From the NCBI RefSeq assembly GCF_040529335.1, contig NZ_CP159534.1, forward strand, positions 1,860,001-1,924,000: a stretch of DNA of 64,000 bases, given 5' to 3'. Origin of the DNA: Streptomyces sp. HUAS MG91 (GTDB lineage: Bacteria > Actinomycetota > Actinomycetes > Streptomycetales > Streptomycetaceae). The stretch's first letter is position 1. Every line of letters starts with the position of its first letter. A program made the position numbers and the translations under genes. Of the stretch, positions 56,224 through 64,000 are shown in pieces. Under the pieces are notes generated by a model. It ran no database searches and was not told where the DNA came from. It was given only the letters and a program-made list of their open reading frames with translations.

Positions 56224-56964
56224 ATGTCCAGGCACCGCACCTTCGGCCATAGTCCGCTGACCCGCACCCACAAGCTCTCGGTGGCGGGTGTCGCCGCGCT
56301 CGGCGCCGCCGCTCTCGCGGCCACGCTGGTTCCGGGCCACGACACGCAGGCCTCGGCGAAGGACGAGACCGTGGCCGCCGCCCCGGTCGCCTTCACCACG
56401 AACGCCGGCGCCCAGCAGATCAAGTCCGTGCAGGCCGGTGTCGCCCACCAGCAGGCCAGCGCCGACGCGCAGGCCAAGGCCGCCGCGAAGAAGGCCGCCG
56501 AGGACAAGGCGAAGGCCGACGCCGCCGCGAAGGCCAAGGCGGACGCCGAGGCGAAGGCGAAGAAGGAGCGCGAGGCGAAGGCCGCCGCGAGCCGGTCCGC
56601 GCAGCGCACCGCCACGGTGACCCAGGCGTCGGCCCCGACGTACGCCAACAACCTCGACGGCTGGATCCGTCAGTCGCTGGACATCATGAAGTCCAAGGGC
56701 ATCCCGGGCAGCTACGACGGCCTGTACCGCAACATCATGCGGGAGTCGACGGGCAACCCGAACGCCGTCAACGGCTACGACGTCAACGCGCAGAACGGCA
56801 CGCCGTCGATCGGCCTGCTCCAGGTCATCCAGCCGACGTTCTCCGCCTACCACGTGTCCGGCACGTCGGCGAACATCTACGACCCGGTCGCCAACATCAC
56901 GGCCGCCGCGAACTACGCGGCCGACAAGTACGGCTCGATCGACAACGTGAACAGCGCGTACTGA
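56224..56964 (+). CDS. Secreted lytic transglycosylase (SLT domain)
   Basis: A 246-residue secreted muralytic protein. A Sec-type signal peptide is predicted (basic start, hydrophobic VAGVAALGAAALAATLV at 20-36). Residues 75-125 are Ala/Lys/Glu-rich and form a coiled coil. The SLT domain starts near 140 (NNLDGWIRQSLDIMKSKGIP) with the catalytic Glu likely in IMREST (E174) and GLLQVIQPTFSAYH. It cleaves peptidoglycan glycan strands in growth, division or germination. Streptomyces cell-wall hydrolases of this type are often controlled by structured leader RNA. GAGAGG lies 11 bases before the ATG at 56224. Confidence 0.92.
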   Translation: MSRHRTFGHSPLTRTHKLSVAGVAALGAAALAATLVPGHDTQASAKDETVAAAPVAFTTNAGAQQIKSVQAGVAHQQASADAQAKAAAKKAAEDKAKADAAAKAKADAEAKAKKEREAKAAASRSAQRTATVTQASAPTYANNLDGWIRQSLDIMKSKGIPGSYDGLYRNIMRESTGNPNAVNGYDVNAQNGTPSIGLLQVIQPTFSAYHVSGTSANIYDPVANITAAANYAADKYGSIDNVNSAY

Positions 56965-57012
56965 GACCCGTTGCCGGGACCTCCGGGTCCGGAACACGCT
57001 GACCCCCACGGC

Positions 57013-57052
57013 AGAGAAGGGCGGCACCCCCACGAGGGTGCCGCCCTTCTCT
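57013..57052. terminator. 17-bp perfect terminator between convergent genes
   Basis: 57013-57029 pairs exactly with 57036-57052, loop of six (57030-57035). It lies between the transglycosylase (plus) and the FHA-ABC gene (minus) and can act in both directions. Confidence 0.9.
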
Positions 57053-57068
57053 GTCGTTCACGCCGCGG

Positions 57069-59753
57069 TCACTTGCGCATGACCTCGGGCTCGTGGCGGC
57101 GCAGCAGGCGGGCCACCGCGAACCCGCAGATGATGCCGAGGACGATCAGGACGGTGAGGTCGATGCCCCACTGGCCGACCGAGTGCTCCCACAGCGGGTC
57201 GAGGTTGTTCGGGTTGTTCTCGTCCCAGGGCGGCATGACGTGCCCCAGGTCGAGCGTGGCGCCGGCGGCACCGACCGCCCAGCGCGACGGCATCAGCCAG
57301 GCGAACTGCTCCAGGCCGATGGAACCGTAGATCTGGAACAGCACGCCGGTGAAGACGACCTGCACGATGGCGAACATGACGAGCAGCGGCATCGTCTTCT
57401 CGGAGGTCTTCACCAGCGAGGAGATGACCAGGCCGAACATCATCGAGGTGAAGCCGAGGGCGATGATCGAGACGGTCAGCTCGATCGCCGGCGGCATCAG
57501 CAGCCCCTCCTTGGGCAGCTCGCGTGGGGTGAAGGCGATGGCGCAGATGATGACGCCCTGGATGGCCGTGATGACGCCGAGGACGATCACCTTGGACATC
57601 AGGTACGCCGAGCGGGACAGGCCGGTCGCCCGTTCCCGTTCGTAGATGACGCGTTCCTTGATCAGTTCGCGGACCGAGTTGGCCGCGGCCGAGAAGCACA
57701 TGCCGACCGCGACGATGAGCATGATGGTGCCCGCGTCGCTGTTGAACTTCTTCGGCGGCTTGGCCGGGCCGAGCCCGAAGTCGGCCGGGATGACCACGGA
57801 GACGACGCCGAGGACCGCGGGCAGGATCACCATGAGACCCATGAAGCCCTTGTCGGACGCGATGACCGACACATAGCGGCGGATCAGCGTGATCAGCTGG
57901 GCGCCCCAGGGCTGCGGCTTGGGCGGCCTGACGGCCGCGGGCGGCGGCATCTGCACGGACTGCGGGGCGACGGCGTCGATGTCGGCGGCGTACATCTGGT
58001 AGTGCTGCGAGCCCTTCCAGCGGCCCGCCCAGTCGTAGTCGCGGTAGTTCTCGAAGGCGGAGAAGACATCGGCCCATGTGTCGTAGCCGAAGAAGTTGAG
58101 GGCTTCCTCGGGCGGGCCGAAGTACGCGACCGCGCCGCCCGGCGCCATCACGAGGAGCTTGTCGCACAGCGCCAGTTCGGCCACCGAGTGGGTGACGACC
58201 AGGACCGTACGGCCGTCGTCGGACAGGCCGCGCAGCAGCTGCATGACGTCGCGGTCCATGCCCGGGTCGAGGCCCGACGTGGGCTCGTCCAGGAAGATCA
58301 GCGACGGCTTGGTGAGCAGTTCCAGGGCCACGGAGACACGCTTGCGCTGGCCGCCGGAGAGGGAGGTGACCTTCTTCTCCTTGTGGATGTCCAGCTTCAG
58401 CTCGCGCAGCACCTCGTCGATGCGCTGCTGGCGCTCCTGCTCGCTGGTGTCCGCGGGGAAGCGCAGCTTGGCGGCGTACTTGAGCGCCTTCTTGACGGTC
58501 AGCTCCTTGTGCAGGATGTCGTCCTGCGGGACCAGACCGATGCGCTGACGCAGTTCGGCGAACTGCTTGTAGAGGTTGCGGTTGTCGTAGAGGACGTCGC
58601 CCCGGTCGGCCGGGCGGTAGCCGGTGAGCGCCTTCAGGAGCGTCGACTTGCCGGATCCGGACGGGCCGATGACGGCTATCAGGGACTTCTCGGGGACGCC
58701 GAAGGAGACGTCCTTGAGGATCTGCTTGCCGCCGTCGACGGTGACGGTCAGGTGGCGCGCCGAGAAGGAGACGTCACCGGTGTCGACGAACTCCTCCAGG
58801 CGGTCGCCGACGAGGCGGAACGTGGAGTGGCCGACGCCGACGATGTCGTTCGGGCCGAGCAGGGCGGTGCCGCTCTTGGGGATCGGCTGGCCGTTGACGT
58901 ACGTGCCGTTGTGCGAGCCGAGGTCGTGGATCTCGAAGCGGCCGTCGGGCATCGCGTGGAACTCGGCGTGGTGGCGCGAGACCTGGAGGTCGGAGACGAC
59001 CAGCTCGTTCTCCAGCGCGCGGCCGATGCGCATCACGCGGCCGAGGGACAGCTGGTGGAAGGTGGTGGGGCTGCGGTCGCCGTAGACCGGCGGGGCCCCC
59101 GCGACTCCGCCGGGTCCCTGCTGCTGCGGTACCTGCTGCATCGGAGGCTGCGGCCACTGCTGTGGCTGGGCCTGCTGCTGTTGCTGTGGAGGTGCCTGCT
59201 GCGGCTTCTGCTGTGGCCAGGCGGGCTGCTGGTACTGCTGGGGCGACGGCTGCTGAGCGAGGCCCGCGGCCTGCTGCTGCGCTTGGTGCGCCTGATGCGC
59301 CTGGTGCGGTGCGGCCTGCGCGGCCTGTCCGCCTTGTCCGCTCGGTGCGGCCTGACCGGCCTGCCCGGCCTGTGCCGGGACGGCGGCGGCCCGGGCGCTG
59401 CCCTGCACGTTCAGGCGCGGCCCGTCCGTGGAGTTGCCCAGGTGCACCGAGGAGCCGGGCCCGATCTCCATCTGATGGATCCGCTGGGCCTGTACGAAGG
59501 TGCCGTTGGTCGAGCTGTGGTCCTCGATGACCCAACTGCGGCCGCCCCAGCTGATCGTGGCGTGCCGCCAGGACACCCGTGCGTCGTCCAGCACGATGTC
59601 ACCCCCCGGATCGCGCCCGAGGGTGTACGACCGGGACGGATCGAGCGTCCAGGTCCTGCCATTCAGTTCCAGTACGAGTTCAGGCACTCCATGCCCCACT
59701 GAGTTGTCCCCCGAGTTTTCCCCCGACATGGGAAGTCTAGGGATGTCGAACAT
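57069..59753 (-). CDS. FHA-ABC fusion transporter, Rv1747-like
   Basis: A 894-residue half-transporter with ABCG topology. Two FHA domains (about 30-105, SYTLGRDPGG, and 230-300, MRIGRALENELVV/SRHHAEF/LGSHNGTYVNG) recognise phosphothreonine. They flank a poly-Gln/Pro linker of about 90 residues. The ABC domain follows (GPSGSGKST, LSGGQRKR, LIFLDEPTSGLD) and then an ABC2 membrane domain of about six helices. The mycobacterial homologue Rv1747 is phosphorylated by PknF and exports cell-wall lipids, so a kinase-regulated exporter is likely. The start is uncertain: ATG 59753, ATG 59729 or GTG 59687, the last having GGGG six bases upstream. Confidence 0.9.
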   Translation of the reverse strand: MFDIPRLPMSGENSGDNSVGHGVPELVLELNGRTWTLDPSRSYTLGRDPGGDIVLDDARVSWRHATISWGGRSWVIEDHSSTNGTFVQAQRIHQMEIGPGSSVHLGNSTDGPRLNVQGSARAAAVPAQAGQAGQAAPSGQGGQAAQAAPHQAHQAHQAQQQAAGLAQQPSPQQYQQPAWPQQKPQQAPPQQQQQAQPQQWPQPPMQQVPQQQGPGGVAGAPPVYGDRSPTTFHQLSLGRVMRIGRALENELVVSDLQVSRHHAEFHAMPDGRFEIHDLGSHNGTYVNGQPIPKSGTALLGPNDIVGVGHSTFRLVGDRLEEFVDTGDVSFSARHLTVTVDGGKQILKDVSFGVPEKSLIAVIGPSGSGKSTLLKALTGYRPADRGDVLYDNRNLYKQFAELRQRIGLVPQDDILHKELTVKKALKYAAKLRFPADTSEQERQQRIDEVLRELKLDIHKEKKVTSLSGGQRKRVSVALELLTKPSLIFLDEPTSGLDPGMDRDVMQLLRGLSDDGRTVLVVTHSVAELALCDKLLVMAPGGAVAYFGPPEEALNFFGYDTWADVFSAFENYRDYDWAGRWKGSQHYQMYAADIDAVAPQSVQMPPPAAVRPPKPQPWGAQLITLIRRYVSVIASDKGFMGLMVILPAVLGVVSVVIPADFGLGPAKPPKKFNSDAGTIMLIVAVGMCFSAAANSVRELIKERVIYERERATGLSRSAYLMSKVIVLGVITAIQGVIICAIAFTPRELPKEGLLMPPAIELTVSIIALGFTSMMFGLVISSLVKTSEKTMPLLVMFAIVQVVFTGVLFQIYGSIGLEQFAWLMPSRWAVGAAGATLDLGHVMPPWDENNPNNLDPLWEHSVGQWGIDLTVLIVLGIICGFAVARLLRRHEPEVMRK

Positions 59754-59933
59754 CGTGAGGAACTATTTCAGGAACGCCCGCGCGGCCGGAAGTTGGGCAT
59801 CGCACGAAGGGTGGTGAAGCCCTCCGCGCGCCTCCCGCGGAGCGCCGGTGGCCGCCCCGTTGACGGGGTGCGGCCGACACCCGGAGAGTGGTGGTTGCCC
59901 ACAGGGCGATGCCCTAAGGATCGGGGGGTCCTG

Positions 59934-61598
59934 ATGGAGAGCGGCCGGCAGGGGACACGGAGCGGCGCTGCGCCCGCCGTGCGGTGGGGCGATGTGCTGT
60001 TGTCCGCCATAGCGGCGGTGAGCTGGGCGTTCATCGGGATGACGGGCGTCGCGGCGCTCGGGCTCCATCTGCTGGGCGCGGACGCGTCGGGCTCGCTGGG
60101 ACCCATGACGGCCGCGGTGGTGGCGATCGGTGTCGGCGGTCGGGTGACACCGTCCGGCGACGTCTCGGCGTTCGGTCTGGACGGTGCGCAGGCCCACACC
60201 TCGATCGACATCACGCCGCTGGGCGTGGGGCTGGTGGGGGCGCTGTTGCTGAGTTGGTTCTTCCTGCGGTCCCTGCGGACGGCGGGAGTTGAGATCTCGC
60301 CGGGCGAACTGCTCGCGCGCGTGGGTGCGGTGGTGCTGTTGTTCGTGGCGTTGCTGGGCGGGCTCGCCTGGGTGGGTCACGACATCATCACGATTGACGG
60401 TTCGAAGCTGGGGCTGAAGGACATTCCGGGCGCGGGCGGTCTGCCGGGCGGTATCGCGGACAAGCTTCCCGGCGGCATCGGGGACGCGCTGCCGGACCGG
60501 CTCGGCGATCTGGTGAAGGCCGAGGCGAAGGTCGGCTTCACCGTGCAGACCGGGGCGACGCTGCTCGGCGGCGCCGCGTTCGTGGCCGGGGTGCTGCTGA
60601 TCGCGCTGCTCGCGTCCCGCCGTACGCCGTTGCCGCCCGGCCTGGGCGCGGTCCACCGGGTGGTGCGGCCCGCCGCGTCGGCGCTGGTGACCGTGCTCCT
60701 CGTGGCGGTCCTCGCGGGTCTCGCCGCGGCGGTGTACGCGATGATCGGGGACGACCATCCCCGGCGGATCGCGGGCGCCGCCCTGCTGGGGGCGCCCAAC
60801 GGGGTGTGGATCGGTGTCCCCCTCGGCCTGTTCGTGCCGTGGGACGGCAGCGCGACGGGTGCGCTGACCAAGGTGCTGCCGCACCCGCTGGACGATCTGC
60901 TGCGGGTGTCGTCGGACCGGCCGCTGACGCTGGGCCGGCTCGCCGAACTCGACAGCAGGGTCTGGCTGCTGGCCCTCGCCATGGCGCTGATGATGCTGTT
61001 CGCCGGGGTGCTCGCGGCGGTGCGGTCGCCGGTGGTCGGGGCTCCCTGGGGCTTCGCCGGGCGCTGCGCGCTGCGGCTCGGGATCGTCACGGCGCTCACG
61101 CTGCCGCTCCTGGTGTGGCTGACGGACGTCTCGGCGGACGCCTCCCTGTCGGTACTGGGCTTCGACGCGTTCGGCGCGGGCCTCGACCTGCACGGCCGTC
61201 TCGGCATGGCGCTGCTGCTCGGGGCGGCGTGGGGGGCGGGCGCGGGGGCGCTCGGGGCGCTGCTCGCGTGCGCGGCCCGGGCGGCGGGCAGCCGGGTGGC
61301 GCCGCTGGCCGCTGGGACGGCGGCGGCGCCGGAGCGGCCCGGCGAGCCGACGGGCCCGTACCGGCCGAGCAGCCCGTACCGCCCGGCCAACCCGGACACG
61401 AACCCGTACCTGAAGAACCCCTTCGACCGGCGCGCCGGGGACGGTGTGGACGCCGCTCCGACGGTGGCGAGCCCGACGGTCAGGCCCGAGCCGCGCCCCC
61501 GCGACCAGGCCCCCGGCCGGCCGGCCCCTCCCCCACCGCCTCTCCCACCGGGCCCGACCAGGGACCGACGGCGCCCACCGGATCGGCCCGGGGCCTGA
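59934..61598 (+). CDS. Streptophobe family membrane protein
   Basis: A 554-residue integral membrane protein with about ten hydrophobic helices (WGDVLLSAIAAVSWAFIG, LLLSWFFLRSL, LALAMALMMLFAGVLAA). The C-terminal cytoplasmic tail is Pro/Arg-rich and contains the NPYLKNPFDRR motif seen in the streptophobe family. Function unknown; it is probably a Streptomyces-specific membrane factor. ATG 59934 follows GTCCTG without a clear Shine-Dalgarno. It is divergent from the FHA-ABC gene by 180 bp, and 111 bp precede serB. Confidence 0.8.
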   Translation: MESGRQGTRSGAAPAVRWGDVLLSAIAAVSWAFIGMTGVAALGLHLLGADASGSLGPMTAAVVAIGVGGRVTPSGDVSAFGLDGAQAHTSIDITPLGVGLVGALLLSWFFLRSLRTAGVEISPGELLARVGAVVLLFVALLGGLAWVGHDIITIDGSKLGLKDIPGAGGLPGGIADKLPGGIGDALPDRLGDLVKAEAKVGFTVQTGATLLGGAAFVAGVLLIALLASRRTPLPPGLGAVHRVVRPAASALVTVLLVAVLAGLAAAVYAMIGDDHPRRIAGAALLGAPNGVWIGVPLGLFVPWDGSATGALTKVLPHPLDDLLRVSSDRPLTLGRLAELDSRVWLLALAMALMMLFAGVLAAVRSPVVGAPWGFAGRCALRLGIVTALTLPLLVWLTDVSADASLSVLGFDAFGAGLDLHGRLGMALLLGAAWGAGAGALGALLACAARAAGSRVAPLAAGTAAAPERPGEPTGPYRPSSPYRPANPDTNPYLKNPFDRRAGDGVDAAPTVASPTVRPEPRPRDQAPGRPAPPPPPLPPGPTRDRRRPPDRPGA

Positions 61599-61664
61599 GC
61601 GACCGGGGCCCGGCAGCCCGGCGGCGGCTGAACGGCGGAGCGCAGAGCGTGTCCGGCACTCGGA

Positions 61665-61694
61665 CCACCCCCGCGGCCTCGCGCGGGGGCCCGA
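61665..61694 (+). terminator. Hairpin between streptophobe and serB
   Basis: CCCCCGC (61668-61674) and GCGGGGG (61683-61689) form a 7-bp stem. It would be a weak terminator after the streptophobe gene. Confidence 0.45.
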
Positions 61695-61709
61695 TACCGT
61701 AAGGGCATC

Positions 61710-62957
61710 ATGAGCGCTTCGCAGCCCCAGCACCTCGCTGATGCCCCGACCGACACCCCGACCGTGCCGGCCGACGTCCCGACTCTCCTCGTCAAGATCT
61801 TCGGCAAGGACCGGCCCGGCATCACCGCCGGGCTCTTCGACACCCTCGCCGCCTACTCCGTGGACGTCGTCGACATCGAGCAGGTCGTCACCCGGGGGCG
61901 CATCGTGCTGTGCGCCCTGGTGACCGAACCGCCGGCCGGTCTCGCAGGAGACCTGCGGGCCACCGTCCACAGCTGGGCGGAGTCCATGAAGATGCAGGCC
62001 GAGATCATCTCCGGCATCGGTGACAACCGGCCGCGCGGCCTCGGTCGCTCCCTGGTCACCGTGCTCGGGCACCCGCTCACCGCGGAGTCGACCGCCGCGA
62101 TCGCCGCGTCGATCACCGACACCGGCGGCAACATCGACCGTATCTTCCGGCTCGCCAAGTACCCCGTCACCGCCGTCGAGTTCGCGGTCTCCGGCACGGA
62201 GACGGAGGAGCTGCGGACGGCGCTCGCCATAGAGGCCGCGAAGCAGGGCGTGGACGTGGCGGTCGTCGCGGCCGGGCTGCACCGGCGCGCGCAGCGGCTC
62301 GTCGTGATGGACGTCGACTCGACGCTGATCCAGGACGAGGTCATCGAGCTGTTCGCGGCGCACGCGGGCTGCGAGGACAAGGTCGCCGAGGTGACGGCGG
62401 CGGCGATGCGCGGCGAGCTGGACTTCGAACAGTCGCTGCACGCGCGCGTGGCGCTGCTCGAAGGGCTCGACGTGTCGGTCGTCGACAAGGTCAGGAGCGA
62501 GGTGCGGCTCACGCCCGGCGCCCGCACACTGATCCGCACGCTCAAGCGTCTCGGCTATCAAGTGGGCGTGGTGTCGGGCGGGTTCACGCAGGTCACGGAT
62601 GATCTGCGGGAGCGGCTCGGGCTGGACTTCGCGCACGCCAACACGCTGGAGATCGTCGACGGGAAGCTGACCGGCCGGGTCACCGGCGAGATCGTGGACC
62701 GGGCGGGCAAGGCGCGGCTGCTGCGCCGGTTCGCCGAGGCCGCCGGGGTGCCGCTCGCGCAGACCGTGGCGATCGGCGACGGCGCCAACGATCTGGACAT
62801 GCTGAACGCGGCGGGGCTCGGCGTCGCCTTCAACGCCAAGCCGGTGGTGCGCGAGGCGGCGCACACCGCGGTGAACGTGCCGTTCCTCGACACGGTCCTC
62901 TATCTGCTCGGCATCTCGCGCGAAGAGGTCGAGGCGGCGGACGCGCAGGGCGCGTAG
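61710..62957 (+). CDS. serB: Phosphoserine phosphatase with tandem ACT domains
   Basis: Final step of L-serine synthesis. The 415-residue protein has two N-terminal ACT domains (VKIFGKDRPGITAGLFDTLA and a second at about 108-185). The HAD catalytic domain follows, with nucleophile motif MDVDSTLIQDE and metal motif AIGDGANDLDML. Long SerB forms with ACT domains are typical of mycobacteria and Streptomyces and are inhibited by serine. The ATG at 61710 has AAGGG upstream. The gene ends before a 12-bp terminator. Confidence 0.95.
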   Translation: MSASQPQHLADAPTDTPTVPADVPTLLVKIFGKDRPGITAGLFDTLAAYSVDVVDIEQVVTRGRIVLCALVTEPPAGLAGDLRATVHSWAESMKMQAEIISGIGDNRPRGLGRSLVTVLGHPLTAESTAAIAASITDTGGNIDRIFRLAKYPVTAVEFAVSGTETEELRTALAIEAAKQGVDVAVVAAGLHRRAQRLVVMDVDSTLIQDEVIELFAAHAGCEDKVAEVTAAAMRGELDFEQSLHARVALLEGLDVSVVDKVRSEVRLTPGARTLIRTLKRLGYQVGVVSGGFTQVTDDLRERLGLDFAHANTLEIVDGKLTGRVTGEIVDRAGKARLLRRFAEAAGVPLAQTVAIGDGANDLDMLNAAGLGVAFNAKPVVREAAHTAVNVPFLDTVLYLLGISREEVEAADAQGA

Positions 62958-62975
62958 CGCTCGTACGACGGACAG

Positions 62976-63005
62976 AGGGGGCCCAGCATCGTGCCGGGCC
63001 CCCTT
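62976..63005 (+). terminator. Terminator after serB
   Basis: 62977-62988 pairs with 62992-63003 in 12 positions with one mismatch and a three-base loop, followed by TT. It also lies downstream of the convergent SixA gene. Confidence 0.78.
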
Positions 63006-63022
63006 CGCGTCGGCGCGAGGAG

Positions 63023-63541
63023 TTACTCGCTCGGCGCCCAGTAGTCGACGAGTGTGGCCGTGCCGGGCTCCAGGCCCTTCCAGGGGCCGGAGTAGGTGAG
63101 CACACAGAAGGCGGCGGTCGGGAAGCCGCGCCGGTCGAGCCGCTCGCGCGCGTCGCCCTCGGCGTCCGCGGTGAGGATCTCGCTGAGGGCCTGCACACCG
63201 GGGTTGTGGCCGATCAGCACGATGTTGTTCACGTCGTCCGGCGTCTCGTTCAGCACGGCGATCAGCTCGCCCGGCGACGCTTCGTAGATCCGCTCCTCGT
63301 ACACGGTCCTGGGCCGGTCGGGCAGCTCGGCGACGGCGAGCTTCCAGGTCTCGCGGGTGCGGGCGGCGGTCGAGCAGAGGGCCAGGTCGAAGGTGACTCC
63401 CGAGTCGGCCAGCTTGCGGCCGGCGACCGGGGCGTCCCTGCGGCCCCGCTCCGCCAGCGGCCGCTCGTGGTCGGAGACCTGGGGCCAGTCCGCCTTGGCA
63501 TGCCGGAAAAGGACAATCCTGCGGGGTTCTGCGACGCTCAT
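63023..63541 (-). CDS. SixA-like phosphohistidine phosphatase
   Basis: A 172-residue member of the histidine phosphatase superfamily. The RHG motif is FRHAKADWP near residue 13, the second conserved His is in LIGHNPGVQAL. Homology to SixA suggests phosphohistidine or small phosphoester dephosphorylation; the real substrate is unknown. No conserved operon. The start at 63541 (ATG) has AGAAC upstream, with no clear Shine-Dalgarno. Confidence 0.87.
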   Translation of the reverse strand: MSVAEPRRIVLFRHAKADWPQVSDHERPLAERGRRDAPVAGRKLADSGVTFDLALCSTAARTRETWKLAVAELPDRPRTVYEERIYEASPGELIAVLNETPDDVNNIVLIGHNPGVQALSEILTADAEGDARERLDRRGFPTAAFCVLTYSGPWKGLEPGTATLVDYWAPSE

Positions 63542-63626
63542 GGGTCCCAGCTTCGCACGAAACCGGGCACGGGGCGCAGGGAGTTGACGGGCTCGCCCGG
63601 CAGGAGTGAACAGGCCCGGTCAGGCC

Positions 63627-63833
63627 CTACGGACGCAGCAGGTCCTTGGCGCGGGACAGGAGGTGGGCGAGGGACGGATCGCCCGCCGCGGCCTGTCCGT
63701 CGGCCGGGTTGAGGATCAGCAGGAGCAGCGTCACGAAGGCGATGGCCGGCAGGACGACGGCCCACCAGGGCAGCCGGATGTCGACGCCGCCCGTGGCTGC
63801 CGGGTGGGACCGGGTGTGCGAGGGGGCCGACAT
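63627..63833 (-). CDS. Small single-span membrane protein
   Basis: A 68-residue protein with one transmembrane helix (LPWWAVVLPAIAFVTLLLLIL, about 25-45) between a basic N-terminus and a short Ala/Asp/Leu-rich tail. GGAGG lies five bases before the ATG at 63833; an in-frame GTG 87 bases earlier lacks support. No family recognised. Codon usage fits the genome. The remaining 167 bp to the window edge contain no gene I can support. Confidence 0.65.
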   Translation of the reverse strand: MSAPSHTRSHPAATGGVDIRLPWWAVVLPAIAFVTLLLLILNPADGQAAAGDPSLAHLLSRAKDLLRP

Positions 63834-64000
63834 GAATGCCTCCGGGATCCGTGACGCCGTGCGACGTGGCTGGTCGCGTACGTCTTCCGCGTCTGATGTG
63901 CCGCCGTCTCCCGGCGACACTTCGACGGTACGGATCCCGGGGCCCCGGGCCCATCCGGTGATCCACCCACTCGACCCTGACCCTGGCCCCCTAGGGGATG

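Noticed and set aside
59763..62864. 1033-codon minus-strand frame across streptophobe and serB
   Set aside because: Low-complexity Arg/Pro/Gln product antisense to two well-supported genes.

Overview
This 64 kb window is core chromosome from a Streptomyces or a very close relative. The evidence is the very high G+C with strong third-position bias, frequent GTG and TTG starts, 4-bp stop/start overlaps, two chaplin genes, a streptophobe membrane protein, a Spo0M homologue, large STAND/TPR proteins and an actinobacterial rRNA operon without spacer tRNAs. From memory, the gene order resembles S. coelicolor around SCO1755-SCO1810; this is recollection, not a search. There is no prophage, insertion sequence, CRISPR array or biosynthetic cluster.

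Layout. 1-3250 (minus): aroH-tyrA-cmk-plsC-der, joining chorismate/tyrosine, pyrimidine, lipid and ribosome-assembly functions, followed by a YidB-like gene. 3938-7212: two convergent COG3541 nucleotidyltransferases, an ADP-ribosylglycohydrolase and an NrtR-like Nudix/winged-helix protein whose start lies inside a striking RNA/DNA hairpin. 7301-11834 (minus): parA, a ribbon-helix-helix gene, scpA, scpB and rluB (chromosome segregation/condensin loading). 12214-18395 (minus): ald, a STAND/TPR ATPase, an ADP-ribose Nudix hydrolase and pyrG. 18953-22595 (plus): a GH15 glycosidase and a PucR regulator. 22607-31439 (mostly minus): a glycosyltransferase, recN, a very large uncharacterised helical protein, nadK, tlyA and a small conserved gene. 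31482-34759: an SCP2 protein and an iron-siderophore ABC importer under a clear iron box. 34856-39135: HAD phosphatase, DUF1015 and an Arg/Asp-rich repeat protein with a helical C-terminus. 39273-44484 (minus): a complete 16S-23S-5S operon. 44998-51236: DNA glycosylase, Spo0M, PEBP, HNH nuclease, SPFH/NfeD pair, ABC ATPase and a conserved protein. 51320-53936 (minus): two cysteine-poor chaplins and a GAF-kinase/LuxR-type two-component pair. 54127-55904 (plus): SDR and QueA-like genes. 55945-56964: an unusual structured intergenic element and a secreted lytic transglycosylase. 57069-64000: FHA-ABC exporter, streptophobe, serB, SixA phosphatase and a small membrane protein.

Most of the window is housekeeping. 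The points most worth following are the ADP-ribose/nucleotidyltransferase island with its start-codon hairpin (3.9-7.3 kb), the structured intergenic element carrying a perfect DosR/DevR-type palindrome downstream of a DevS-like kinase pair (52-56 kb), the chromosomal ParA-RHH pair transcribed with scpAB, the 1152-residue solenoid-like protein between recN and nadK, and the 228/162/228-bp repeats encoding the RDD-rich protein.
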